A stretch of 64,000 nt of DNA from Rhizobium sophorae. Its GTDB lineage: Bacteria > Pseudomonadota > Alphaproteobacteria > Rhizobiales > Rhizobiaceae. The notes below the pieces were generated by a model, which did no database searches, was not told where the DNA came from, and was given only the letters and a program-made list of their open reading frames with translations. The stretch spans positions 186,001 through 250,000 of the forward strand of contig NZ_JABFCN010000030.1 in assembly GCF_013087515.1 (NCBI RefSeq), in the 5' to 3' direction. The translations under genes were made by a program, and so were the position numbers. Shown here piece after piece: positions 34,440 to 43,443 of this stretch; position 1 is the stretch's first letter; each line of letters begins with the position of its first letter.

Positions 34440-34508
34440 GCACGCAATCGAGCGTAAGACTCTCCTCAAGCGCAAGGCATCGGGCCGGCGCATGCGAGGA
34501 GATAGATC

Positions 34509-35306
34509 ATGATACAGGAACATAAGGGCACGGCGCTTGTAACCGGCGCATCCTCGGGCATCGGAGCAGTCTATGCGCACAGGCTGGCAAAGCAGGGTTA
34601 TGACCTGATCATCGTTGCCCGCAACGGTGAGCGGCTGAAGGCCTTGGCAAGCGGGCTGACTGAGGAGACGGGCAGGACGGTCGAGACCGTTGTGGCTGAC
34701 CTCGGCAACACGGCCGACCTCGCCCGTGTCGAAGGCGTGCTGAAGCAAGACCGGAGCATCACGCTTCTGGTCAACAATGCCGGCGTTGGCGGAACGGCGC
34801 CGCTGCTCGCCGCCGATGTCGACAAGATGCAGAAGATGATCGAACTCAACGTGACGGCGCTGATGCGACTGACCTATGCCGCCGTTCCCGGTTTCGTTGC
34901 CCGCGGCGGTGGCACGATCATTAACATTGCTTCCATCGTCGCGATCGCGCCAGAGCGCCTGAACGGCGTCTATGGCGCCACGAAAGCCTTCGTGCTTGCC
35001 TTCAGCCAGTCGCTGAAGCATGAACTGACGGAGAAGAACATCCGTATACAGGCCGTGCTACCGGGCGCCACAGCGACGGAATTCTGGGGCATTGCCGGCA
35101 CGCCGATAGAGCATCTGCCGAACGAGATCGTAATGTCGGCCGAAGACATGGTCGATGCCTCGCTCGCCGGCCTTAAGCAGGGTGAGTTCGCAACGATTCC
35201 GGCGCTTGAGGATGCAGGCTTGCTTTCTGCTTACGAGCAGGCGCGCCAGGCATTGATTCCGCACCTGTCTCGCAGTTTGCCGGCCAAGCGTTACAAGCTG
35301 GCATAA
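34509..35306 (+). CDS. Short-chain dehydrogenase/reductase
   Basis: 265 residues, classical SDR. The cofactor motif TGASSGIGAVYAHRLAKQG, NNAGVGG, the catalytic Ser in INIASIVAI and Tyr/Lys in YGATKAFVL are all present, followed by PGATATEFW. It is probably an NAD(P)-dependent oxidoreductase of unknown substrate. AGGAGAT precedes the ATG. It is divergent from the GlxA-type regulator that likely controls it. The C-terminal LSRSLPAKRYKLA is typical of the DltE-like SDR group. Confidence 0.92.
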   Translation: MIQEHKGTALVTGASSGIGAVYAHRLAKQGYDLIIVARNGERLKALASGLTEETGRTVETVVADLGNTADLARVEGVLKQDRSITLLVNNAGVGGTAPLLAADVDKMQKMIELNVTALMRLTYAAVPGFVARGGGTIINIASIVAIAPERLNGVYGATKAFVLAFSQSLKHELTEKNIRIQAVLPGATATEFWGIAGTPIEHLPNEIVMSAEDMVDASLAGLKQGEFATIPALEDAGLLSAYEQARQALIPHLSRSLPAKRYKLA

Positions 35307-35362
35307 TGGTTTGCTGACAAAAACCATCTGCGGCATATGCTGCGGATGGTTGGGCACTTACC

Positions 35363-36337
35363 TCAACCGAAGCGTTCCAAGGCGGTGGAGAAAATATCGG
35401 CATCGACGTTGCCGCCCGATGTGACGGCGACGATCGTGTCGCTTTCCAGGGCGTCGCCATGGAAGAGGGCGGCAGCAAGCGCAACGGCGCCGCCGGGCTC
35501 GACGACAATCTTCAACCGTGTGAAGGCGAGTGCCATGGCGCGCAGCGCTTCATCGTCGGTGACGACGATGCCGGCGCCGGCGAGGCGCTTGAGGATCGGG
35601 AAGGTGATGTTGCCCGGCTGCGGCGTGACGATCGCATCGCAGATCGAGCCTGATACCGATGCGTTGCGTTCGATCTTGCCGGAGGCGAGCGAGCGGGTGG
35701 TGTCGTCGAAATCCTTGGGCTCGCAGGGGCGGACACGAAAGCCGGGGGCGCTGGCTTCAAGGGCGAGCGCAATGCCAGAGGTCAATCCGCCGCCGCCGCA
35801 GGGCACGAGGACTTCGGCTGATATCACGCCTTCCTCTTCGGCCTGTTCGGAGATTTCAAGACCGGTCGTGCCCTGACCGGCGATGACCAGCGGTTCGTCG
35901 AAGGGCTTGATCAGCGTCAGGCCGCGCTCGGCCGAAAGCCTCGCGCCGATCTCGTCGCGATCCTCGTTGACGCGGTCGTAGAGCACCACTTCGGCACCGA
36001 AGGCGCGGGTGTTGGCAATCTTCAGCTTCGGCGCATCGCTCGGCATGATGATGACGGAGGGGATATTGTGCAGCTTGGCCGCAAGCGCAACGCCCTGGGC
36101 GTGGTTGCCGGAGGAGAAGGCGATGACGCCTTTCGAGCGTACCACAGCATCGAGGCCGGAGACGGCCGACCAGCCGCCGCGAAATTTGAACGAGCCGGAA
36201 TGCTGCAGACACTCCGCTTTCACGAACAGACGCCGGCCGGCGATCTCATCGAGGAAAGGGGAGGAGAGAAGCGGCGTGCGCCTTGCATGACCGCGCAGAC
36301 GGGCGCGAGCTGCGACAATCATTTCAATGCTGGCCAT
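35363..36337 (-). CDS. Threonine/serine dehydratase-like PLP enzyme
   Basis: 324 residues of fold-type II PLP enzyme. The PLP lysine is in HSGSFKFRGGWSAV, SSGNHAQGVALAAKL follows, and the phosphate-binding glycine loop is VPCGGGGLTSGIAL. It lacks the C-terminal ACT regulatory domain of IlvA, so it is of the short catabolic threonine dehydratase or serine racemase type. Probable reaction: deamination of L-threonine or L-serine, possibly racemisation. The start at 36337 (MASIEMIV) fits the family; the frame upstream is not similar. Confidence 0.9.
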   Translation of the reverse strand: MASIEMIVAARARLRGHARRTPLLSSPFLDEIAGRRLFVKAECLQHSGSFKFRGGWSAVSGLDAVVRSKGVIAFSSGNHAQGVALAAKLHNIPSVIIMPSDAPKLKIANTRAFGAEVVLYDRVNEDRDEIGARLSAERGLTLIKPFDEPLVIAGQGTTGLEISEQAEEEGVISAEVLVPCGGGGLTSGIALALEASAPGFRVRPCEPKDFDDTTRSLASGKIERNASVSGSICDAIVTPQPGNITFPILKRLAGAGIVVTDDEALRAMALAFTRLKIVVEPGGAVALAAALFHGDALESDTIVAVTSGGNVDADIFSTALERFG

Positions 36338-36492
36338 TCGGGAATCTTTCTGCTTGCGGGTTCGCCCATGCATAGGGCGCGGCAAGCCAATTGTGAACGG
36401 CGACTTTGTCACGGTGACATGAATGGTGCCACCGCTGCTTCTTGAGCCGCGTTGCGCTTCCGCCGACTGTTTGATCAGGCGATCGCGAAGCG

Positions 36493-38229
36493 TCAGTAGC
36501 CGCTTGCCGACCCTTCCGTTGCGCGGCTGTCCATGGCGCCATTATAGCGGGCACCGCCGCCTTTTGCGATGGCCGCAAGGCTTTTGCCGCCGACGAGGAT
36601 GCCGGCGGCCTGGCCCCATTGCGGCGCATCATTGCCGCCATCGAAGCTGTAGCCCATGGCGGCGAGCGTCTTTTCCGTATCCGGCGAAACTGCATACGGT
36701 TCGAGAAAGACCTTGTCGGGCTGCCATTGATGATGGATGCGCGGAGCATTGACCGCCTGGCTGATGTCCATGCCGAAATCGACAACGTTGAGGATCGCCT
36801 CCAGCGTGATGGTGATGATGCGCGAGCCGCCGGGGCTGCCGATCACCATGAAGGGCTTGCCGTCCCGAGTGACGATCGTCGGGCTCATTGAGGAGAGCGG
36901 CGTCTTCTTCGGGGCGATGGCATTGGCCTCGCCCTGCACCAGTCCGTAGAGGTTCGGCACGCCGGGCTTGGAGGTGAAGTCGTCCATCTCGTTGTTGAGC
37001 AGCACACCGGTGCCGGGGGCTACGACGGCGGCACCGAAGGAGCCATTCAGTGTATAGGTGACGGCGACCGCATTGCCCTCGTCGTCGATGATCGAATAAT
37101 GCGTCGTCTCGGTGCTTTCCTTACCGCCGAGCGGTTTCAGGTTCGCCGAGGTGCCGGCCTTGTAAGGGTCGATCTTGGCTGCGATCTCCAAAGCATATTT
37201 CTTGTCGAGTAGTTTTGTCACCGGATTCTCGACGAAATCGGGATCGCCGAGTGCAGCATTGCGGTCGACATAGGCATAGCGCATAGCCTCGACCATGATG
37301 TGCACGGTTTCGGCCGAGTTATAGCCGAGATAGGACAGCGGATAGCCTTCGAGAACGTTGAGGATCTCGCAGATGATGACGCCGCCGGAAGAAGGCGGCG
37401 GCGAGGAGATGATGTCGTAGCCGCGGTAATTGCACTCGATTGGCTTCAGCTCGCGCACCGCATATTGCTCGAAATCCTCCTTGGCGAGGATGCCGCCATT
37501 GGCCTGGCTCGCCTTGACGATCGCCTCGGCGGGCGCGGCCTTGTAGAAGGCGTCGGGGCCTTTTTCGGAGATGCCTGCCAGGACGGCGGCAAGGTCCGGT
37601 TGCTGGAGTTTTTCGCCGGAAGCATAGGGTTTGCCGTCCGCTTTCAGGAAGATCTTTGCCGCGGGTTCATCCTTGGCGAGGCGTTTGGCGTTGCCGGCGA
37701 AACTTGCCGCGTCGCCCTGTTCCAGCGTGAAACCTTCCTTGGCGAAGCGGAGCGCCGGCGCGATCAGTTCTTGGCGCGATTTGCTGCCGTATTTCTCGCG
37801 CGCGGTCTCGAAGCCCATGACGGAGCCGGGTACGCCGACGGCAAGATAACCGTCGAGGCTGGCACGCGGCACGATATCGCCCTTGGCGTCGAGATACATG
37901 GTCTTGGTGGCGGCAAGCGGTGCGCGTTCGCGGAAATCGAGGAAGGTCTTCGTGCCGTCCTTCAGGCGGATGGTCATGAAGCCGCCACCTCCGAGATTGC
38001 CGGCTGAGGGATAGACAACCGCCAGTGCATAACCGACGGCGACCGCTGCATCGACGGCATTGCCGCCGCTTTTCAGCACGTCGACGCCGACGTCGGTCGC
38101 CAGATGCTGGGCAGTGACCACCATGCCATGCTCGGCTTCGACGGGCGCAGGCGAGGCGGCAAAAGCCGAGGTCAGGCTCAGCGACAATGCTGATATGACG
38201 GAGATCGTCCCGATATGCAGACGGCCCAT
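36493..38229 (-). CDS. ggt: Gamma-glutamyltransferase
   Basis: 578-residue exported Ntn hydrolase. The signal sequence is MGRLHIGTISVISALSLSLTSAFA. The large-subunit part has GNAVDAAVAVGYALAVVYP and GGGGFMTIRL. The autocatalytic nucleophile is the second Thr in STETTHYSIID, where the precursor should cleave. The small subunit has NGSFGAAV, NNEMDDFTSKPG and GSPGGSRII. It breaks glutathione and other gamma-glutamyl compounds in the periplasm. AGGAGGGG precedes the ATG at 38229; the longer upstream form is rejected. Confidence 0.95.
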   Translation of the reverse strand: MGRLHIGTISVISALSLSLTSAFAASPAPVEAEHGMVVTAQHLATDVGVDVLKSGGNAVDAAVAVGYALAVVYPSAGNLGGGGFMTIRLKDGTKTFLDFRERAPLAATKTMYLDAKGDIVPRASLDGYLAVGVPGSVMGFETAREKYGSKSRQELIAPALRFAKEGFTLEQGDAASFAGNAKRLAKDEPAAKIFLKADGKPYASGEKLQQPDLAAVLAGISEKGPDAFYKAAPAEAIVKASQANGGILAKEDFEQYAVRELKPIECNYRGYDIISSPPPSSGGVIICEILNVLEGYPLSYLGYNSAETVHIMVEAMRYAYVDRNAALGDPDFVENPVTKLLDKKYALEIAAKIDPYKAGTSANLKPLGGKESTETTHYSIIDDEGNAVAVTYTLNGSFGAAVVAPGTGVLLNNEMDDFTSKPGVPNLYGLVQGEANAIAPKKTPLSSMSPTIVTRDGKPFMVIGSPGGSRIITITLEAILNVVDFGMDISQAVNAPRIHHQWQPDKVFLEPYAVSPDTEKTLAAMGYSFDGGNDAPQWGQAAGILVGGKSLAAIAKGGGARYNGAMDSRATEGSASGY

Positions 38230-38304
38230 GATTTCCCCTCCTATGGACAATGATAGAAAACATATGGGGCTGCCGCAGCCCGCGGCAATGCAAAGGATTC
38301 GCTT

Positions 38305-38360
38305 TATGCGGAGCATGATGCCGAAATGTGTAAGCGGTTTTCGGACGACATCATCCTCTA
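38305..38360 (+). repeat. Palindromic intergenic repeat (GAGCATGATG family), second copy
   Basis: GGAGCATGATGCCGAAATGTGTAAGCGGTTTTCGGACGACATCATCCTCT. It is related, in opposite orientation, to the unit at 6721-6775, which shares the GCATGATG, CGGTTTTCGG and CATCAT blocks. It lies between ggt and the XRE regulator. Confidence 0.6.
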
Positions 38361-38382
38361 ACCATTTAATTTAGATCAGGAT

Positions 38383-39255
38383 TCAGATTTTAGGCCGACC
38401 CGGCCTAAGATCATCCTGTTCTAGGAGTTCGGCAAGTTTCCTGTTGGTGTCGTCATCGAGCGGCGTGTAGACGATAAGCTTCATCTCCGGCCGGTTCGTC
38501 TGTGTCAGGCCGGTATGTTCGAAGGACATGCGGCCCTTGACGGGGTGATCGATGCGCTTGATGCCGGACAGCGGGCTGATGACCTCGTGGCGCTGCCACC
38601 AGTTGCGAAATTCGCCGCTTGCCTGCTTCAGCAGCGCGATCAGCCGCTCGAAATCCGGATCGCCGGCATAACGCGCGCTATCGGCGCGAAACATCGCCAG
38701 CGAGACGCGAGCAACCGATTCCCAATCGACGAGCAGCCGGCGATGCGCCGGGTCGACGAAGAGACGGTGCATAATGTTGCACTCGTCGCGATCGAGCGTG
38801 TCATAGCCACCGAAAAGCACGTCGGCGGCGCGGTTCCAGGCGAGCACATCCCATCGGCGGCCGAGCACATAGGCCGGTTGGTGAGTAAGGTTGGTAAGCA
38901 TGCGTTGCAACGGCTCGTCGACGCATTCGGGTGCGGACGATACTGCCCGCGGCACTTGCCGATTGTTGAGGGTGAAGAGATGCTGGCGCTCGACCTCGTC
39001 GAGGCGCAGCGCATCGGCAAGGGCATTGAGCACCTGTGCGGAGGGACTGACGTCGCGGCCCTGTTCCAGCCATGTGTACCAGGTGGTGCCGACGCCGGCG
39101 AGCATGGCGAGCTCCTCGCGGCGGAGACCCGGCGTGCGCCGGCGAAACCCCTCCGGCAGGCCAACCTCGGAGGGCGTCAGCCGCTCGCGACGGGAGCGCA
39201 GGAAGGCTGCGAATTCACGGCGGCGGGCTTCGAATGTGTCGGATCGCTGGTCCAT
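38383..39255 (-). CDS. XRE-family regulator with MmyB-like ligand-binding domain
   Basis: 290 residues. The N-terminal HTH_31 has FRRRTPGLRREELAMLAGVG and TWYTWLEQGRDVSPSAQVLN. The C-terminal MmyB-like domain carries DVLAWNRAADVLFG and NIMHRLFVDPAHRRL. Such proteins usually regulate an adjacent, divergent SDR gene, as is the case here. The ATG at 39255 (MDQRSDTF) is preferred; the open frame extends upstream without family similarity. A small palindrome lies just upstream. Confidence 0.92.
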   Translation of the reverse strand: MDQRSDTFEARRREFAAFLRSRRERLTPSEVGLPEGFRRRTPGLRREELAMLAGVGTTWYTWLEQGRDVSPSAQVLNALADALRLDEVERQHLFTLNNRQVPRAVSSAPECVDEPLQRMLTNLTHQPAYVLGRRWDVLAWNRAADVLFGGYDTLDRDECNIMHRLFVDPAHRRLLVDWESVARVSLAMFRADSARYAGDPDFERLIALLKQASGEFRNWWQRHEVISPLSGIKRIDHPVKGRMSFEHTGLTQTNRPEMKLIVYTPLDDDTNRKLAELLEQDDLRPGRPKI

Positions 39256-39266
39256 GGCGGCGATCA

Positions 39267-39282
39267 TATCAGTATTGATACT
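39267..39282. promoter_or_regulatory. Palindrome in the XRE-SDR divergent promoter, candidate operator
   Basis: TATCAGTATTGATACT contains overlapping inverted repeats, TATCA/TGATA and AGTAT/ATACT. It begins 12 bases upstream of the regulator start. Short, so only suggestive. Confidence 0.35.
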
Positions 39283-39382
39283 AGGATAAAACTGGAACTG
39301 TTTGCCGTTTCCGAGCCGCGCATGATGCCGGTGTCGCAGCTGTTGAAGCGTCTGCGGCTCGATCAATTCAAGGAGCAGCATC

Positions 39383-40099
39383 ATGTCTTTGCAGCATGTG
39401 GTCGTCATCGGCGGTTCTTCCGGCATCGGCCTTGCCACGGCGAAATTACTTTTGAAACAGGGGTATACGGTCATCATTGCGGGTCGCGACGCTGAAAAGC
39501 TGGCGGCGGCGAAGGCTTCGCTCGATGGCGATCTGCGCAGCCTCGTGCTCGATGCGACGCAGCTTTCCAGCCTCGGGGAGGCTTTCGCCGGCATCGGCGC
39601 GTTCGGTCATCTCGTGCTGGCGATGGGCAGCGGCCATGGCGCCGGACCTTTTGCCACGCTCGACATGGCGGATCTGCTCGCCGGATTCCAGACCAAACTC
39701 ATTCCGCATGCCGCGGCGGCACAGGCGGCCCTGCCGTTCTTGCCGCCGGGTGGCAGCATCACCTTCGTCTCCGCGGTCAGTGCGCAGGCTGCAATGCCCG
39801 GTACATCGGGGCTTGCGGCCATCAATGCCGGCATCGAGGCGATGGTGCCCGTGCTTGCCGTCGAACTGAAGCCGCTGCGTGTCAACGGCGTTTCTCCCGG
39901 GGTCGTCGATACGCCCTGGTGGAATTTCCTGCCGCCGGAGCAGCGCGGCAGCGTCTTTGCGGATTTCGCCGGCCGCACGCCGGTCGGCCGTGTCGGCCGG
40001 CCGGAGGATATTGCCCAAGCGATCGCCTTCCTGATCGGAAACGGCTTCATGAGCGGCCATGTCGTCACCTGCGACGGCGGTGTGCGTCTCAGCGCGTGA
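39383..40099 (+). CDS. SDR-fold protein lacking the catalytic Tyr and Lys
   Basis: 238 residues with a good nucleotide-binding start (VVIGGSSGIGLATAKLLLKQG) and SDR-type C-terminus (NGVSPGVVDTPWW, GHVVTCDGG). The Ser region reads SITFVSAVSA. Where YxxxK is expected the sequence is GTSGLAAINAGIEAM, placing Leu and Asn at the Tyr and Lys positions. It may bind NAD(P) without oxidoreductase activity or use other residues. Divergent from the XRE regulator. AAGGAGC lies upstream of the ATG. Confidence 0.88.
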   Translation: MSLQHVVVIGGSSGIGLATAKLLLKQGYTVIIAGRDAEKLAAAKASLDGDLRSLVLDATQLSSLGEAFAGIGAFGHLVLAMGSGHGAGPFATLDMADLLAGFQTKLIPHAAAAQAALPFLPPGGSITFVSAVSAQAAMPGTSGLAAINAGIEAMVPVLAVELKPLRVNGVSPGVVDTPWWNFLPPEQRGSVFADFAGRTPVGRVGRPEDIAQAIAFLIGNGFMSGHVVTCDGGVRLSA

Positions 40100-40159
40100 G
40101 GCAGGTTTCCGGCGGTACGGCCGATCGTCTCGTCGGCGGGAAATTCCAAGCCGCAGAGC

Positions 40160-41215
40160 TTATGCGCCATGCAGGGCGCCTGGCCCCAGCGATGACACGG
40201 TTGCGACCGTTCGATCGCGTGATGCGGCGGCAAGCCTCTCTTCGGCCTTGCGGGCGATTGCCTGCAGGTCGCGCGGCTTGCCGGCGATCTTCTCCATGGC
40301 GGCGATGGCGACATCGGTTGCGAGGTAATCCGGCTTGTGGCCGACGCCGCTAACGGTAATGAGCTCGGAGCCTGATATATCGCGGGCGAGGCCGCGCGAG
40401 TGCAGGTGTTCCCAGACGATCTCGTCGCGGTCGCCCGTTATGATGACGGTCGGCGCGGTGATCTGCGAATAGAGCAGCGACTGCTCCTTCACATAGGCGA
40501 GCAGTCTTTTGAAATCGGCGGCATTGTTGTGGAAGGCACTGGGGCGCAACACCAGCGACGGACCGGTTTTTTCGATGTAGTCGGCCGGGCGAGGATTGGG
40601 ACGGAAGACATTCAGCGTGCCGCGCTCCAGCCGGCTCAGCCCGAGCGGCACGACGATCGCATGGTTGAAGAGCCAGCCGATGATCGGCACGGTCGCCACA
40701 TGATAGTACCAGTCGATGCCGCCCGGCCATGGATGGGTGGCGGGCGCGAGGAAAAGCAGGCCGACGGTCTTGTCAGGATGGCGCAGGCCGAAGGCGGCGG
40801 TGATCGCGCCGCCGAAGGAATGGCCGACAATGATCGCCTTCTCGATGCCACGCTTCTCCATCAGCCTAGCGATCGCATCGGCCTGGCCGGAGGGGACGGC
40901 GTTCTCTAGGCCCCCGCGTTCGGAATAGCCATGACCGGGACGATCGACGAACAGCATTTCCGCCCGGCCTTCGAGTGCGGCGCGGAAGGCAACGACCTGG
41001 TCGAGCAGATTGCCACTGGCACCGTGAATGAAGACCAGCGCCGGCAGATCCGCATTTTCGGGACGCTCGATGTGGACGGCATTCATGCGGTAACCGCCGA
41101 CATCCGTCAGTTCGCCGATATTCGGATAGGCGTGTTCGAACTGCCGCGCCTTATAGGATGAATAACCGATGGCGGCGGCGAGCGGGGCGAGAAGAGCGGA
41201 AACTTCTGCAAGCAT
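40160..41215 (-). CDS. Alpha/beta-fold hydrolase, membrane-anchored N-terminus
   Basis: 351 residues. VFIHGASGNLLDQ gives the oxyanion region, and the nucleophile elbow is VGHSFGGAI. The acid Asp is probably in ITGDRDEIVWEH and the His in VSGVGHKPDYL. The first 20 residues are hydrophobic (MLAEVSALLAPLAAAIGYSS) and may anchor it in the inner membrane. Substrate unknown. It is convergent with the SDR-like gene and stands alone. A basic, low-complexity tail follows the fold. Confidence 0.88.
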   Translation of the reverse strand: MLAEVSALLAPLAAAIGYSSYKARQFEHAYPNIGELTDVGGYRMNAVHIERPENADLPALVFIHGASGNLLDQVVAFRAALEGRAEMLFVDRPGHGYSERGGLENAVPSGQADAIARLMEKRGIEKAIIVGHSFGGAITAAFGLRHPDKTVGLLFLAPATHPWPGGIDWYYHVATVPIIGWLFNHAIVVPLGLSRLERGTLNVFRPNPRPADYIEKTGPSLVLRPSAFHNNAADFKRLLAYVKEQSLLYSQITAPTVIITGDRDEIVWEHLHSRGLARDISGSELITVSGVGHKPDYLATDVAIAAMEKIAGKPRDLQAIARKAEERLAAASRDRTVATVSSLGPGALHGA

Positions 41216-41328
41216 GATCTCAACGAGCGATAATTGCGGGATGACCTGCGGCGGACAACCGCCACATCGTTCCCTCCAAAGTCTAAAATTGTGCGGCGTG
41301 ATCCGACGTCAAGATCGCTGACCGGGAA

Positions 41329-41964
41329 TCAGGTGCGGTTGCCGGCAAGTTTTTCCGCAAGCGTGTTGGCCTGTTCCTGCGCGGTGCGTTCGGCGGGATA
41401 GATATCGAGAAAACGCTCCCACGCCTTCAAGGTCAGCTGGTCGTTGCCGGAATTGCTAAGGATCGCCGCCATGCCGGAGAGCGCGCCGAAATGGCGCGGC
41501 TCGAGATCGAGAACACGTTCGATGTCGGACATCGACTTGCGATAATTTCCCATGACGAAATTCAGCGTGGCGCGGCGGTTCCAGCTTTCGGCATAATCGG
41601 GCTTCAGCGCGATCGCCTCATCAAGGAAATCGAGGGCCGCGGGATTGCGCTTTTCCTCGATCGCCTTGTCAGCCCACTGCATCAGCAGATTGATGGTGGC
41701 GCTGCCGGAATCGTTCCATTCCATGCGGATTTCATTGGCGATGCCGCTGGCCTTTTCGGGATCGCGTTCACGCTTCAGCTGGCTGAAGAGCTGGTCGATG
41801 TGCTGCTTCGGCGAACTGTTGGCATCCGCCTGCTCGACGATGACGTCCCTTTTCGCGGCGGCAACGGGCTCTTCCGCGGCGGCGGCCGGAAAGGAGGAGG
41901 TGAGGAAAACGAGGGCGAGCGGCAGCGCCGCTGATGTCAAAGCAAAAAAGCGCATGGCGGACAT
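41329..41964 (-). CDS. TPR-repeat periplasmic protein
   Basis: About 211 residues. The signal sequence is RFFALTSAALPLALVFLTSSFPAAAA. Tetratricopeptide-like helices follow at about 100-200 (AALDFLDEAIALKPDYAESW, MSDIERVLDLEPRHFGAL). TPRs mediate protein contacts; the partner is unknown. The start may be 41964 or 41955; neither has a strong ribosome binding site. It lies downstream of rpmJ on the same strand after about 110 bases, so co-transcription with rpmJ is possible. Confidence 0.82.
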   Translation of the reverse strand: MSAMRFFALTSAALPLALVFLTSSFPAAAAEEPVAAAKRDVIVEQADANSSPKQHIDQLFSQLKRERDPEKASGIANEIRMEWNDSGSATINLLMQWADKAIEEKRNPAALDFLDEAIALKPDYAESWNRRATLNFVMGNYRKSMSDIERVLDLEPRHFGALSGMAAILSNSGNDQLTLKAWERFLDIYPAERTAQEQANTLAEKLAGNRT

Positions 41965-42076
41965 ATTAGCCCGCCAGCGCCGAAGATCAAACAAATTTGA
42001 CGTGATCACCGCAGCGACCCACCGGATACATCCGCCGGCGTAAGCTCACGCGGCACGGCGATCCGGACGCGCGAAA

Positions 42077-42202
42077 TCAGCCCTGACGAGCCTTGAAGCG
42101 CGGGTTCAGCTTGTTGATGATGTAGATGCGGCCCTTGCGGCGAACCAGACGGTTGTCACGGTGACGAGCCTTGAGCGACTTGAGCGAATTCTTGATCTTC
42201 AT
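42077..42202 (-). CDS. rpmJ: 50S ribosomal protein L36
   Basis: 41 residues: [18 protein letters not shown], then [20 protein letters not shown] and a short RQG end. This is the longer, zinc-ligand-free L36 form common in proteobacteria (the CxxC..C..H ligands are absent). Very basic, as expected. GGATC lies upstream of the ATG. It sits apart from the main ribosomal operons, 57 bases downstream of the purK terminator, and so has its own promoter. Confidence 0.95.
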
Positions 42203-42258
42203 TTTTCTGATCCGCGATCTCTATGGGGGAATTCACATTCGCCCGTATCTTTAACAAT

Positions 42259-42283
42259 CAAAAGCGCGCCATCGGGCGCGCTG
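42259..42283 (-). terminator. Intrinsic terminator of purEK (minus strand)
   Basis: AGCGCGCC (42263-42270) and GGCGCGCT (42275-42282) form an 8-bp stem with a 4-base loop. The minus strand continues TTTTGATTG. Confidence 0.85.
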
Positions 42284-42366
42284 TTTAGGTGGGGGAGCAG
42301 ATACCCCGTCACCTTTTGCGTGTCAACCACATGAAGGTGTTTTTCCCAAGGCGCAGGGGTGTTTTC

Positions 42367-43443
42367 TCAGGCCAAAAGCGGCAATTTCGGCGTCAAGGTG
42401 GTGACATGGCCCATCTTGCGGCCGGGGCGCCACTCGGTCTTGCCATAGAGATGAACCAGCGTATCGGGGCGCCGCAGCCAGTCGGGAACGGCAAGGATAT
42501 CGTCGCCGATCAGGTTCTGCATGACGCAGTCGGAATGGCGCTCGGCATTGCCGAGCGGCAGGCCGGCAACGGCGCGGATATGCTGCTCGAACTGGCTGAC
42601 GACGCAGGCGGCTTCCGTCCAGTGACCGGAGTTGTGGACACGCGGCGCCATCTCATTGGCAATCAGACGGCCATCGGCAAGCACGAAGAATTCGATGCCG
42701 ATGACGCCGACATAGTTCAATGCGGCAAGGATTTTCTCGGCCGATTGCCGCGCGGCGTCCGCCGCCGGCGCGGAGATCGCGGCGGGAACCGTCGAAGTGT
42801 GGAGGATACCGTTGCGGTGGACATTCTCGGCGGGATCGAAGCAGACGACCGTACCGTCGGTGGCGCGGGCGGCGATGATCGAGACCTCACGCTCAAAGGC
42901 GACGAAGCTTTCGAGGATGAGCGGCACGCCGCCAAGTGCTGCATAGGCGCCATCCGGGCTGTCTGCGGCCGAGCGGAAAACCTTCTGGCCCTTGCCGTCA
43001 TAACCGAGTCGGCGGGTCTTCAGCACGCCCTGGCCGCCGAAATCCTTCAGTGCCGTCCCGAGGTCGGCCTGGCTGTCGATTGCATGGAAGCGGGCAGTGG
43101 TTATCCCGCAGCCGTTGAGAAATCGTTTTTCGACGAAGCGGTCCTGGGCGGCTTCCAGCGCCTTCGGCGGCGGATAGACGGACACGCGCGCCGACAGCGT
43201 TTCGGCGGCTGCGACGGGCACGTTCTCGAATTCGTAGGTCACGACGTCGCAGATATCGGCGAGTTCGGCCAGTGCCGCCGGATCGTCATAGGCGGCGGTG
43301 ATCTGCCGGCTGGCGAGCTGGGCGGCCGGGCAGTCCGTCTGCGGCTCGAGGATGATAGTGCGAAAATTCAACCTGGCGGCGGCAATGGCGAGCATGCGGC
43401 CGAGCTGGCCGCCGCCGATAATGCCGATCGTTCCTGCCGTCAT
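42367..43443 (-). CDS. purK: N5-carboxyaminoimidazole ribonucleotide synthase
   Basis: 358-residue ATP-grasp enzyme. It uses ATP and bicarbonate to carboxylate AIR to N5-CAIR in purine synthesis. GTIGIIGGGQLGRMLAIAA at the N-terminus, VVTYEFENVP, LKTRRLGYDGKGQ and NEMAPRVHNSGHWT are diagnostic. Its ATG overlaps the purE stop (ATGA), so translation is coupled. The longer frame upstream is inside purE. A terminator follows 84 bases downstream. Confidence 0.97.
   Translation of the reverse strand: MTAGTIGIIGGGQLGRMLAIAAARLNFRTIILEPQTDCPAAQLASRQITAAYDDPAALAELADICDVVTYEFENVPVAAAETLSARVSVYPPPKALEAAQDRFVEKRFLNGCGITTARFHAIDSQADLGTALKDFGGQGVLKTRRLGYDGKGQKVFRSAADSPDGAYAALGGVPLILESFVAFEREVSIIAARATDGTVVCFDPAENVHRNGILHTSTVPAAISAPAADAARQSAEKILAALNYVGVIGIEFFVLADGRLIANEMAPRVHNSGHWTEAACVVSQFEQHIRAVAGLPLGNAERHSDCVMQNLIGDDILAVPDWLRRPDTLVHLYGKTEWRPGRKMGHVTTLTPKLPLLA

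Noticed and set aside
29598..41215. Regulator/enzyme-rich stretch as a genomic island
   Set aside because: No integrase, tRNA target, direct repeats or clear base-composition shift; it reads as ordinary variable chromosome.
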